DNA of 64,000 nucleotides from Shewanella japonica. GTDB taxonomy: Bacteria > Pseudomonadota > Gammaproteobacteria > Enterobacterales > Shewanellaceae. The first letter of the stretch is position 1. Every line of letters begins with the position of its first letter. Below are positions 31,115 to 40,241 of the stretch, piece after piece. The DNA is taken from contig NZ_CP020472.1 of the NCBI RefSeq assembly GCF_002075795.1, positions 1,409,001 to 1,473,000 on the forward strand, read 5' to 3'. The translations under genes and the position numbers were made by a program. The notes below the pieces were generated by a model. It had not been told where the DNA came from. It did not search any database and worked only from the letters and a program-made list of their open reading frames with translations.

Positions 31115-32050
31115 GTGGGTTTAGATGATTACGTGAATACATTTGGTGCTGTATGTAAACAGCAATACGGTGGACGGATCAGAAAGCTGACTATCGATGC
31201 CAAATTCACTTGCCCAAACAGAGATGGCACCCTTGGTAAAGGCGGCTGTACATTCTGTAATGTTTCTTCGTTTAGTTATGAGCAAGGGACTGAGGCCAGC
31301 ATCTCAGAACAACTGAGCCAAGGTAAGCAACGTTCAGTATTAGCAAATGCACCCGCTTCTACCTCTAAATATATAGCATACTTCCAAGCCTATACTAGTA
31401 CTTACGATGAGTATCAGGTGTTAAAGCAAAAGTATGACGAAGCGATAAAGGATGCCGACATTGTTGGATTACATATTGGTACCCGTCCAGACTGCGTACC
31501 AGATGATATATTGGACTTACTTGTCAGCTATCAAGATAAAGGAATTGAAGTCTGGTTAGAGCTTGGTTTGCAAACGGCGAATAATGGAACTTTAAAAAAA
31601 ATTAACCGCGGCCATGATTTTGATAGTTATAAAGACACTGTTATAAGAGCAAGAAAACGTGGTATTAAAGTCTGTGCTCATTTGATTCTTGGTTTACCTG
31701 ACGAGACGTTTGAAGATTACCTTTCCAGTTTAACGCAAGTTATATCAACAGGTGTTGATGGTATAAAATTACATCCATTACATATTGTTGAAGGAAGTGT
31801 CATGGCTAAGGCTTGGCGACATAAAGGAATGCCTTTATTGAGTCTGGAAGATTATGCTCACTACGCGAGTGAGTTAATTAGACATACTCCAAAAGAGATA
31901 ATTTTTCATAGAGTCACAGCATATGCTAAAAAACCGATGTTACTTGCTCCAGAGTGGTGTGCTTTTCGTTGGGATGGCTTAGTAGCAATTGTCAAAAACT
32001 TAGCCGAGAATGGCGGACAAGGCCATTATGTTACCGGCGGAACAGTGTGA
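31115..32050 (+). CDS. TIGR01212-family radical SAM protein (YhcC-like)
   Basis: A putative cytoplasmic radical SAM enzyme of unknown reaction, related to E. coli YhcC. The 311-aa protein has the cluster cysteines in FTCPNRDGTLGKGGCTFCN (residues about 31-49). The family's conserved stretches GLHIGTRPDCVPDD, EVWLELGLQTAN and HLILGLPDET are intact. The GTG at 31115 is preferred over TTG at 31109, because GAGG sits 7 nt before the GTG and only 1 nt before the TTG. In E. coli yhcC also neighbours gltB, so the association is conserved. Confidence 0.9.
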   Translation: MGLDDYVNTFGAVCKQQYGGRIRKLTIDAKFTCPNRDGTLGKGGCTFCNVSSFSYEQGTEASISEQLSQGKQRSVLANAPASTSKYIAYFQAYTSTYDEYQVLKQKYDEAIKDADIVGLHIGTRPDCVPDDILDLLVSYQDKGIEVWLELGLQTANNGTLKKINRGHDFDSYKDTVIRARKRGIKVCAHLILGLPDETFEDYLSSLTQVISTGVDGIKLHPLHIVEGSVMAKAWRHKGMPLLSLEDYAHYASELIRHTPKEIIFHRVTAYAKKPMLLAPEWCAFRWDGLVAIVKNLAENGGQGHYVTGGTV

Positions 32051-32229
32051 AAAGTAACCAGTTTGCATGTTTTGCAGTGATTTATATGGGCGGATTTTAA
32101 TTTTTTGTTAAAATCATGTAATTAGTTTACGAAAATTGGACTTGAAAAGCGCTGAGTTGTTGCATAGGCGATTATTGCGAGTATTATAAATTCCAATTTT
32201 ACAGAAATAAATTAGAAAGAGGTGCCACA

Positions 32230-32595
32230 ATGGCCACAGTCCAGCTAGAGTCTATTTTAGATCTCAATACTTTAGAGCAATATTGTAGTGCTATTGGTGC
32301 AGGTACTTTATTAAAAAGTGTTGTGTTATTTGAGCAATTAATGCCTGAGTATGTAGGTAGTTTAGTTAAAGCAAATGATGTGAATGATAAAGATACATTA
32401 TGCGCAGAAGCTCATAAATTTAAAGGCGCTGCTGGTTCAGTTGGTTTGAAGCGCATTCAGCAGTTTGCACAAAAACTGCAGCATGGTGAAGAGTCATCAT
32501 GGGAAGCTGAGCACAACGCTTGGTTAGCTGAAATTGTTGAGCATGCTGGTTCAGATTTACAGCAATTAAAAGCATTCCTAGAAGCCAAAGCATAA
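32230..32595 (+). CDS. hptA: Histidine phosphotransfer protein HptA
   Basis: A stand-alone Hpt protein of 121 aa. The phospho-accepting histidine is His62 in AHKFKGAAGSVGL, inside a predicted four-helix bundle. In Shewanella oneidensis the ArcB function is split: a membrane sensor lacking its own Hpt domain passes phosphate through HptA to the response regulator ArcA. Gene position, length and the motif all fit that protein. AGAGGT precedes the ATG and a strong terminator follows, so it is monocistronic. Confidence 0.9.
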   Translation: MATVQLESILDLNTLEQYCSAIGAGTLLKSVVLFEQLMPEYVGSLVKANDVNDKDTLCAEAHKFKGAAGSVGLKRIQQFAQKLQHGEESSWEAEHNAWLAEIVEHAGSDLQQLKAFLEAKA

Positions 32596-32620
32596 TCACT
32601 GCTGGTTTATAGCGACATTA

Positions 32621-32646
32621 AAAGTCCCGCAAGGGGCTTTTTTTTT
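32621..32646 (+). terminator. Terminator after hptA
   Basis: AAAGTCCC, GCAA tetraloop, GGGGCTTT (one G-U pair), continuing into a run of nine T. Confidence 0.92.
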
Positions 32647-32758
32647 GGTCTTTTTTTTGAGAATAGTAAAATTGAGCTATGGATCGTGCAGCTGTGATTG
32701 TTATTTGTTGTGACTTAATTCATTATTTAAATGAAATCTTCTTAGGGTAATCGATTAA

Positions 32759-33667
32759 ATGAAAAACCTACCGAGTTTAAAAAACCTATTCTATTTGGTT
32801 AACTTGCACCAAGAGCAAAATTTTAACCGAGCTGCTAAGTCATGCTTTGTTAGTCAATCTACTCTATCGAGTGGCATTCAAAATCTTGAAGAGCAACTGG
32901 GCTACCAATTAATCGAGCGAGATCATAAATCATTTATGTTCACAGCAATAGGTGAGGAAGTTGTTGAAAGAGCGAGAAAGCTGCTTACTGATGTTGATGA
33001 CTTAGTTGAATTGGTTAAAAACCAGGGTGAGCCTATGACTGGAGAGATCCGCTTAGGTTGTATTCCAACTATTGCACCTTTCTTATTAAGCCGTGTAGTA
33101 AAGCAATGTCAGCAAGATTATCCACAATTGAGTTTATTGCTAAAAGAAGACACTACCGACAGCTTATTAGACTCATTAGGAAAAGGGGAGCTGGATTTAT
33201 TGATACTTGCATTACCGGTAGATACTACTGGATTTCACAGTATGAAAGTGGGTATTGATCCTTTTAAAATGGTCGTTCATGAAGAGTTATCGGGTGGGAT
33301 AATAAACCCAATTGATTATCAAAAAATGCCAGATGAAAGTATTTTCTTACTGCAAAGTGAGCACTGTATTACTGGTCATGCTATTACTGCTTGTCAGTTA
33401 GGCAATAGTGCCAAAATTAATCCTTTTGCTGCGACCAGTCTACATACATTAGTTCAAATGGTTGATAGCAAATTAGGCACCACATTCTTACCGCAAATGG
33501 CAATTGATGCTGGGATCTTAAAAGATACTGAGTTGAATATAATGAACCCGCCAGGTGAAAGCCCTTATCGAGATATCGGCTTGGTGTGGCGTCAAACAAC
33601 TAGCAGAATCGCCACATTCAGAACATTAGGCTTAATGCTAGAGAACTTACTTGCTAAACCTGAGTAG
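32759..33667 (+). CDS. oxyR: OxyR, peroxide-sensing LysR-type regulator
   Basis: A LysR-type regulator of 302 aa with an N-terminal winged helix (NRAAKSCFVSQSTLSSGIQN) and a C-terminal sensor domain. Two cysteines nine residues apart, Cys203 and Cys212 in EHCITGHAITAC, match the redox pair of OxyR (Cys199/Cys208 in E. coli), with the surrounding LLQSEHC, ATSLHTLVQMV and GTTFLPQMA blocks. It should sense H2O2 by disulfide formation and control catalase, Dps and peroxidase genes. It is convergent with cyaC. Confidence 0.92.
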   Translation: MKNLPSLKNLFYLVNLHQEQNFNRAAKSCFVSQSTLSSGIQNLEEQLGYQLIERDHKSFMFTAIGEEVVERARKLLTDVDDLVELVKNQGEPMTGEIRLGCIPTIAPFLLSRVVKQCQQDYPQLSLLLKEDTTDSLLDSLGKGELDLLILALPVDTTGFHSMKVGIDPFKMVVHEELSGGIINPIDYQKMPDESIFLLQSEHCITGHAITACQLGNSAKINPFAATSLHTLVQMVDSKLGTTFLPQMAIDAGILKDTELNIMNPPGESPYRDIGLVWRQTTSRIATFRTLGLMLENLLAKPE

Positions 33668-33724
33668 CCTGTTGTTGAAAGGGAGTTTATTAGCAAGTTC
33701 ATCTAGATAAATACCTTGTTATCG

Positions 33725-33758
33725 GTAAGAAGCGGGTAGAGAGGTACTTGCTTCTTAC
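33725..33758. repeat. Inverted repeat downstream of oxyR
   Basis: GTAAGAAGC (33725-33733) and GCTTCTTAC (33750-33758) form a perfect 9-bp inverted repeat with a 16-nt loop in the 283-nt oxyR/cyaC convergent region. No U-tract follows. Confidence 0.6.
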
Positions 33759-33779
33759 AAACCATGATTGTTCCGTTCG

Positions 33780-33819
33780 AACCCGTTTTACATCGTAGCT
33801 AACGGGTTTACTTTTTATC
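33780..33819 (+). terminator. Probable terminator after oxyR
   Basis: AACCCGTT (33780-33787) and AACGGGTT (33801-33808) enclose a 13-nt loop and are followed by TACTTTTTATC. It is weaker than the other terminators here. Confidence 0.5.
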
Positions 33820-33950
33820 TGGGAAAATCAACAGGAATAAGAAGTTTATAAGGCGCGCTTAGTACTTTTGAGTAAGCTAAGGTGAACTGGAGGAGCAAAG
33901 GCAAGAGGCGCTAACTAGGGATATTCAATTATATTCCTTAAGTTGCTTGT

Positions 33951-35023
33951 TTAGGGTTTTTTAGGGCTCACACCATACACTTCAATTTCATGCTTTTTGC
34001 CTTTGAGCTTCATGGCGCCTAAATCTGATAACTCAAATCGACTATCTTGTCTTTCTAGGCGGTGTGCAACTTCCCCAGAAATAAGCATTCTTTGACCTAG
34101 CGGATTACATTGGTCTTGTAGTCTTGCCAAGGTATTTAACACATCACTGAAAAAGCTAATTTCTTGCTTTTGAACACCAACCACGGCAGCAACAACTTGG
34201 CCGCAATGAGCTGCCGCTTTAAATTTAGGCACAAAGCCATAGTGTTCTTCAAAGTAAGGTCGATGCCAGTTAAGTTGTTGGCTAAATTCGTAGTAAATAT
34301 TCATACAGCGATCTTGCTTGATCCCATCTTCAAGAGGCCAATGAATTAAAACTGCATCACCCATATAGCGATAAATTTCAGCATCATTATCAGTTACTGT
34401 ATCAGCCAGCATACTAAAACTGTCTTGAATTAATCGACTAAAGCGATAGTCGCCTAGTGTTTCAGCGTGCGCAGTTGAAGATACCATATCAACAAAGGGG
34501 AATAGTCGATGTTCATATCTTGGCTGATGGTACTTACCTAAGCCAATGTTCATCAATACACGAGGGCCCACAAGTAGTGCCATTTGTTCGATAAAGGCAA
34601 GGCCTACACGTACAGCGACTAGATATATGATTAATGCTTGAAAAGAAGGACTATAAAGGATGTGAGCTGTGAGCATTTGTCTTAGCGTGACAAGATGATT
34701 TTCAATAGCCCACATATTGAGGAATTGGGTAACATAGGCAAGCGTCATTGCGCCTAACAGTAGAAACAAGCCTTTAAAAATAACTGAGAAGATATAGGGT
34801 AAACGACTGATTGCACTAAAGTCAGCGATTAAATTCGACATCCAATGCAGACAACCAAACACAAAACCCATGAAGATGGCTAATGTGGCAAGGTCTGATT
34901 TTCCCATAGCCCATTGGGGGAGTTCAGGGCTTGTGAATAACGAAAAAAGACAAATGCGCCCATGGCTAAACACCATGCTAATATCGCAAATAATAGCTTT
35001 CTCGTCTGTCGACGTGCTTTCAC
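33951..35023 (-). pseudogene. cyaC: CyaC-like membrane-bound class III adenylate cyclase, interrupted by one frameshift
   Basis: Class III cyclase: membrane helices, then a catalytic domain with metal-binding Asp in FVDMVSSTAHAE and in YRYMGDAVLIHWP. The main frame (33951-34976, 341 aa) starts at an unconvincing ATG. In the other frame a GTG at 35023 encodes VKARRQTRKLLFAILAWCLA, a typical basic N-terminus and first helix. The frames join if one T is added to the six-T run (34943-34948 on the minus strand), giving four helices and a cytoplasmic cyclase. In S. oneidensis CyaC affects anaerobic respiration. It may be a true lesion, slippage, or a sequencing error. Confidence 0.8.
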
Positions 35024-35144
35024 TGGTTTATATCTGATCCGTTGATATTTTGAGACAGGCTAGTTTATAGAAAATTACCCTACTTGTCATAGTGGTATTC
35101 TAATAACTTTCAAAATAGATTATGAATGTTGATTTATTGTAATG

Positions 35145-35813
35145 TTATCCAAATGCATTTGTTAGTATTTGGTGGGTGAAATTGATCTTTAAATAAAAAC
35201 CTCTTGGATTAGATAGTTTAATTAAGCCATTTTCTGCAATTGATTCAGTTAATGAGTGACTATTTGCAGCCTTAGGTCTTAGTTGTAATGCTTCTCCGTG
35301 TCGAGCTGTCACTTTTTCAACTTGCCCTAATGCAATCATCTCCATTATCTCTTCCCAGTCTTGTTGTAACGCGGTTAACTGTTCAGGGTTTGGGCTCCAT
35401 AGTACAGGGGTGCCTATTTTTCTGTTTGCTACCGGAATACTTCGATCACCTTGTACTGGTATCCATAAGACTTGTTGTAGCTTATGAAATACGACACTGT
35501 TTTCCCATGTAAGGCCCTGGATATTTGTTAACGGTGCAACTGTGACATAAGTTGTTTCAATAGGGCGACCAGATTGGTCTATGGGAATGGTTTTAAGTTC
35601 GACTCCTAAGTGCAAAAAATCTTGCTGGGGTTTAGAACCTGCTGTTGCGCCGAGTTCCATCTCAATCAATTGACCAATCCAGCCTTTATCTCTCTTCAAA
35701 TTATCAGGTACATTGAGTTGATGCTCATTTGCAATATCTCCTAATGAGACACCGGCCATATCATTGGCTCTTTGCATTAATTCTGCGATGGAATTTGGCT
35801 GGCTATTCATCAT
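35145..35813 (-). CDS. mutH: DNA mismatch repair endonuclease MutH
   Basis: MutH nicks the unmethylated strand at hemimethylated GATC sites when activated by MutS and MutL, so its presence implies Dam-directed repair. The 222-aa protein has the catalytic cluster of the type II restriction fold: Glu in [14 protein letters not shown], then Asp and E-x-K in [12 protein letters not shown], plus GRPIETTYV. Length is normal. It is divergent from rppH across a 730-nt region, as in E. coli. Confidence 0.97.
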   Translation of the reverse strand: MMNSQPNSIAELMQRANDMAGVSLGDIANEHQLNVPDNLKRDKGWIGQLIEMELGATAGSKPQQDFLHLGVELKTIPIDQSGRPIETTYVTVAPLTNIQGLTWENSVVFHKLQQVLWIPVQGDRSIPVANRKIGTPVLWSPNPEQLTALQQDWEEIMEMIALGQVEKVTARHGEALQLRPKAANSHSLTESIAENGLIKLSNPRGFYLKINFTHQILTNAFG

Positions 35814-36543
35814 TATTGCTTACTTTCCCCTAAATAGGCTTGGTCATTATAAGTTTACTTGTTTGGCAGTTTTTACGCATCTATTGTTATTGGTTATTAA
35901 TTGTGCAGCGATTTTGTTGAAAGTTATTCACTGAGTAAAATAATCCCAATGTACTGATTAATATGTTTTTTTGTTTAAATTGGTCAATCTGTTTTACCAA
36001 TTTATTAAGTTACTCTCCTTTTGCTCTACTATTTCACACATACTTATCCACAGATTTGATGGATAACTTTAAAAAAGTATCACTTAACGGATAATTTTTT
36101 GTTCGTCAATGCTTAAAAATAGCTTTATTTTAATATTAATGAAATAAAACTCTTGTTTTTTGTGTATAACTTAAAACCCGTAAAATGAATTTATTAATAA
36201 GTAATTTACCTGGTTAAAAAGTGACCTTTGGTCATCTAGGATAACTATAGTTAGTCTTGGTTTTGGGTTATAGTGTTGAATTTTATAGTTTTATTTTAGT
36301 TATTTGACTTTTTTATTATGCGGTAGCTTATGTTCTTTAATGTAGGTTTTACTGTTATTAGTGAGTTTCGAACAGAGATATCCACAGATTTTGTGGATAA
36401 TGTGCATTAATATTTTTTCCTTCTGTTGATAAAAGTAATAATTCTTAAATTTTATCCCAAGTTATGCCGTTATTAGTTGATTGCCCGTAGCCGTGCTTTA
36501 TGAAACAATCTAATCATTAATTTGTAGTGACATTGGAGTCCAT
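35814..36543. other. Candidate DARS2-like DnaA-reactivating region between mutH and rppH
   Basis: A 730-nt AT-rich region without genes. DnaA boxes (TTATNCACA) occur at 36044-36052 (+, TTATCCACA), 36161-36169 (-, TTATACACA) and 36392-36400 (-, TTATCCACA). Near-matches lie at 36378-36386 (+, ATATCCACA), 36424-36432 (-, TTATCAACA) and 36058-36066. The cluster at 36378-36432 has one box facing two others in the opposite orientation. E. coli DARS2 lies in this same mutH-rppH gap. Two one-mismatch IHF-like sites are at 36470-36482 and 36512-36524. The function is inferred. Confidence 0.65.
36378..36432. promoter_or_regulatory. Clustered DnaA boxes (possible DARS core)
   Basis: ATATCCACA (36378-36386, forward, one mismatch), TTATCCACA (36392-36400, reverse, perfect) and TTATCAACA (36424-36432, reverse, one mismatch). 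The first two form the inverted repeat TATCCACA-GATTT-TGTGGATA. Direct sequence matches; the role is inferred from location. Confidence 0.65.
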
Positions 36544-37062
36544 GTGATTGATAGCGACGGCTTTCGCGCAAATGTGGGCATTATAATCTGTAACAAATTT
36601 GGTCAAGTTATGTGGGCCAGACGGTTTGGACAACATTCATGGCAGTTTCCACAAGGTGGCGTTGATGACGGAGAAAGTCCTGAACAAGCTATGTACCGTG
36701 AATTGTATGAAGAAGTTGGTTTAAAGCCGGAAAATGTACAAATTTTAACGTCAACACGCTCATGGTTAAGATACCGTTTACCAAAAAGATTGATTAGACA
36801 AGAAAGTAAACCTATTTGTATTGGTCAAAAACAAAAGTGGTATTTATTACAGCTCAAAGATAGCGATGACAGTATTAATTTGAACTCCTGTGGACACCCT
36901 GAGTTTGATGACTGGCGTTGGGTGAGTTATTGGTACCCAGTAAGGCAAGTTGTTTCTTTCAAACGAGATGTTTATCGTAAGGTTATGAAAGAGTTTGCAT
37001 TCACCACTTTAGCGTTTCAAGGACGTGAGCCTAATCGCAAACGAGGGCGACACCGTAATTAA
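36544..37062 (+). CDS. rppH: RNA pyrophosphohydrolase RppH
   Basis: RppH removes pyrophosphate from the 5' end of triphosphorylated mRNA, starting RNase E-dependent decay. The 172-aa Nudix protein has the full Nudix box [20 protein letters not shown] followed by VGL, and the family opening [17 protein letters not shown]. The start is GTG; an overlapping ATG two bases upstream meets a stop at once. It is followed by ptsP after 24 nt, the conserved rppH-ptsP operon. Confidence 0.97.
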   Translation: MIDSDGFRANVGIIICNKFGQVMWARRFGQHSWQFPQGGVDDGESPEQAMYRELYEEVGLKPENVQILTSTRSWLRYRLPKRLIRQESKPICIGQKQKWYLLQLKDSDDSINLNSCGHPEFDDWRWVSYWYPVRQVVSFKRDVYRKVMKEFAFTTLAFQGREPNRKRGRHRN

Positions 37063-37086
37063 TGTAAACTGATAGGGGATAAAATC

Positions 37087-39321
37087 GTGTTAAACACGCT
37101 CAGGGATATAACTCAAGCGGTTGCTGGAGCTAGCAGTCTTGAGTCTGCACTGACACAGTTGGTTTCGCAAACAAAGTTAGCGATGCAAACTCAGTGCTGT
37201 TCAGTATATATTCTTGAGCAACAACACCTTGTCTTATCGGCGACAGACGGCTTGGCTGTTGCCGCCATCAATTTTGTTAAAATGCCCCTTTCTGAAGGAC
37301 TGGTGGGGTTAGCTGCTGAAAAAGAAGAAGCCGTTAACCTTGCCGACGCCAAAACACACCCACGCTTTAAGTTTTTCCCTGAAGTAGAAGAGGAAGAGTA
37401 CCGAGCGTTTCTTGCTGTTCCTATTATTTTTCAAAAACAAGTGGTTGGAGTTATTGTCGTTCAGCAGCCACAGCCTCGACAGTTTAGTGAGAATGAAGAA
37501 GCCTTTTTAATGACGCTGGCAGCGCAGCTGGCGGTGGTCATTCGTAGTCTCAAGAACAAAGCGGCGATTAGCAATGTTCAGCAACAAGTCGTTTTCAAAG
37601 GGGTTAGCGCATCTAAAGGGATCGCCATTGCAGATGCATTTGTATTAGGCGGCGCGATATCTTTAGTGCAGCCAGATCAACAATGTAGCGATACCGAGCA
37701 AGAAACCCTTAGACTGAAAGCTGCAATGCAGCGTTGTAAAGATGCAATCAGTGCCTTGTCCCAGCGTTTTGACCGTGAAAACGTGGATGATATAGCATCT
37801 ATATTTTCAGCGTTACAACTCTTGCTTAATGAGGCTAGTTTAGGTGGTGAATACATACGAGAGGTGAGTTTAGGCTGGCAAGCTGAATCTGCCGTTAGCC
37901 GCGTTTCAATTCGCTATATTGATCAGTTTATGGCAATGGAAGATCCTTACTTAAAAGAACGCGCTAGCGATATTCGCGAACTCGGACAAAAAGTATTACG
38001 CCAACTTATAGAGCCAGATAAGTTAGATTTAGCCCCTTCAAAACCTGTTATTTTAGTTGCTAAAGAAGTGGATGCTACACTACTAGCTGAATTCCCACGA
38101 GGGAAACTAGCAGGGATCGTCACCGAACTTGGGGGAGTTAACGCCCATGCCGCTATTTTAGCTCGTGCATTAGGCGTGCCAGCCATTGTCAGTGTTGATC
38201 AAGTCATTGCGGCTAATATTGACGATAAAAAACTCGTTCTTAATGCGACTAGCGGTCAGCTTCTTGTTTCTCCTTCAGAATCCGTGCTTCGTGAATATTA
38301 CACTTTAATTTCGGAAAATCAGGAACAGCAACGCCAATTCTCAGCTGAATTGTCATTACCTGCGCAGACAACGGACGGCCATCGTATTCAGTTATATCTG
38401 AATGCTGGTCTATTAAGTGGGTTAAGTACCGACATGGCCGAGGGTGCAGATGGGATTGGGTTATATCGTACGGAAATTCCATTCATGCTACATCAGCGAT
38501 TTCCGAGTGAAATTGAGCAAGTTCATGTGTATAAACAAGTGTTATCGGCTGCTCGTGATAGACCTGTGGTTATGAGAACATTAGATGTGGGAGGAGATAA
38601 ACCCTTACCTTATTTTCCTATCAATGAAGATAACCCCTTTCTTGGCTGGCGAGGTATTCGATTATCCCTTGACCATCCAGAGTTATTTTTAATGCAGCTA
38701 CGGGCAATGTTAACGGCAAATGTAGACTCATCACAGCTACAAATTTTGCTACCTATGGTCAGTAACCTTGATGAAATTGATAGGACTTTATTATACCTAG
38801 AACAAGCTTATTCAGAATTAACTGACGAATTACAGCGTAGAATCCCTAAACCTAAAATTGGGGTTATGTTAGAAGTGCCTTCGTTACTTTTTCAGTTAGA
38901 AGATGTGGCTAAGAGAGTCGATTTTGTTTCAGTTGGCAGTAACGATTTAACTCAGTATTTACTCGCCGTTGATAGAAATAACCCCAGTGTTAGCTCACTT
39001 TTTGATAGCTTTCACCCTGGTGTGTTAAGAGCGTTAAAATGGACAATTACTGATTGTAAACGCTATAAATTGGATGCCAGTATCTGCGGAGAGCTAGCTG
39101 GTGAACCAATGGGGGCATTACTCCTTGTCGCTATGGGCTATGACAAATTGAGTATGAACCAAGGCAGTATTGCTCGAATTAATTATTTATTACGCCGGAT
39201 TGATAAACAGTCATTAGAACAAATTTTGGATACCGCCCTGACACTCTCTAACGGGGAGCAAGTCAGGACATTACTCAATGACTTTTTAGCTGAAAACGGC
39301 TTATCTGCCATTTTGCATTAG
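37087..39321 (+). CDS. ptsP: Phosphoenolpyruvate-protein phosphotransferase PtsP (EI-Ntr)
   Basis: First enzyme of the nitrogen phosphotransferase relay: it autophosphorylates from PEP and passes phosphate to NPr (PtsO) and then PtsN. The 744-aa protein has an N-terminal GAF domain (residues about 1-160), the EI N-terminal region, the phospho-histidine domain (GGVNAHAAILARALGVPAIV, His354), and the PEP-binding barrel (GADGIGLYRTEIPFML, FVSVGSNDLTQYLLAVDRNN, ICGELAG). The start is GTG. A TauE-like gene, not lgt, follows. Confidence 0.97.
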   Translation: MLNTLRDITQAVAGASSLESALTQLVSQTKLAMQTQCCSVYILEQQHLVLSATDGLAVAAINFVKMPLSEGLVGLAAEKEEAVNLADAKTHPRFKFFPEVEEEEYRAFLAVPIIFQKQVVGVIVVQQPQPRQFSENEEAFLMTLAAQLAVVIRSLKNKAAISNVQQQVVFKGVSASKGIAIADAFVLGGAISLVQPDQQCSDTEQETLRLKAAMQRCKDAISALSQRFDRENVDDIASIFSALQLLLNEASLGGEYIREVSLGWQAESAVSRVSIRYIDQFMAMEDPYLKERASDIRELGQKVLRQLIEPDKLDLAPSKPVILVAKEVDATLLAEFPRGKLAGIVTELGGVNAHAAILARALGVPAIVSVDQVIAANIDDKKLVLNATSGQLLVSPSESVLREYYTLISENQEQQRQFSAELSLPAQTTDGHRIQLYLNAGLLSGLSTDMAEGADGIGLYRTEIPFMLHQRFPSEIEQVHVYKQVLSAARDRPVVMRTLDVGGDKPLPYFPINEDNPFLGWRGIRLSLDHPELFLMQLRAMLTANVDSSQLQILLPMVSNLDEIDRTLLYLEQAYSELTDELQRRIPKPKIGVMLEVPSLLFQLEDVAKRVDFVSVGSNDLTQYLLAVDRNNPSVSSLFDSFHPGVLRALKWTITDCKRYKLDASICGELAGEPMGALLLVAMGYDKLSMNQGSIARINYLLRRIDKQSLEQILDTALTLSNGEQVRTLLNDFLAENGLSAILH

Positions 39322-39353
39322 CCGATTTAGCTATACACGGATAAGGTTTTACT

Positions 39354-40157
39354 GTGGACAATCTTTTACTGATTTTTTCAATCTGCTTGTTACTGGGCTC
39401 ATTTGTCGGTTTCATGGCTGGCTTATTAGGTATCGGCGGAGGCTTAATCATTGTCCCAGCTCTTTTATATCTTCTTCCTTGGGTTGGTGTTGAGTCATCT
39501 CAGTTAACCCATGTTGCTATTGCAACCTCATTAGCCTCTATTATTTTAACTTCTTTTTCGTCTGCGTTAGCTCATCACAAACGTGGAAATGTTCCATGGA
39601 ATCTATTTAAACCCATGTTGCCGGGTATCATGTTAGGGGCATTAGCGTCTGGGTTTATTTCAGAAAAAATTCCATCTGCTGATTTACAAACCGCATTTTC
39701 GATATTTGTGATACTTATGGCCATACAAATGGCGTTCCCATTCAAGCCCAAAGCAAATGAGCAAATGCCTGCATTTACCGTGTTATTTTTGGTTTCCTCG
39801 ATTATTGCTATCGTTGCTGGATTAATGGGTATTGGTGGTGGGGTACTGTTTGTGCCATTTTTGAGCTATTGCGGCATTCAAATGCGCAGTGCTGTAGGGT
39901 TTTCTTCGGTAACGGGTTGTCTTATTGCACTAGCTGGTACCACTGGATACATCATTGCAGGCTTAAATGCACCTGACTTACCCCAAGGTACCATTGGCTT
40001 TATATACTTACCCGCTTTGTTTGGGATCGTTATCAGCTCAATGTTAGTCGCACCATTAGGGGTAAAAATGGCAAGCGTATGGCCGACTGCTGTGCTTAAA
40101 AAGATATTTGCACTGTTATTAATGGTTATTGGATTAAAAATGGCGATAACCGCATAA
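39354..40157 (+). CDS. TauE/SafE-family (sulfite/organosulfonate exporter) membrane protein
   Basis: A 267-aa inner-membrane protein of two homologous halves, each with the TauE/SafE glycine motif (GLLGIGGGLIIVPALL near residue 23 and GLMGIGGGVLFVPFLS near 155) and about eight helices. Family members move sulfite, sulfoacetate or related anions, but the substrate here is unknown. The start is GTG, 32 nt after the ptsP stop, so it is probably part of the rppH-ptsP operon. Confidence 0.9.
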   Translation: MDNLLLIFSICLLLGSFVGFMAGLLGIGGGLIIVPALLYLLPWVGVESSQLTHVAIATSLASIILTSFSSALAHHKRGNVPWNLFKPMLPGIMLGALASGFISEKIPSADLQTAFSIFVILMAIQMAFPFKPKANEQMPAFTVLFLVSSIIAIVAGLMGIGGGVLFVPFLSYCGIQMRSAVGFSSVTGCLIALAGTTGYIIAGLNAPDLPQGTIGFIYLPALFGIVISSMLVAPLGVKMASVWPTAVLKKIFALLLMVIGLKMAITA

Positions 40158-40241
40158 AATTCTTGTTATCATCTACCCAATAATCGGAGACTGTCTCTTC
40201 AGGTAACCGAAACTTATCGAGCTTTTATATAGGAATGTACA

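Noticed and set aside
36044..36066. A replication origin (oriC) at the DnaA boxes
   Set aside because: No dnaA, dnaN, gidA or mioC nearby and no 13-mer unwinding array recognised; the mutH-rppH context fits DARS2 better.
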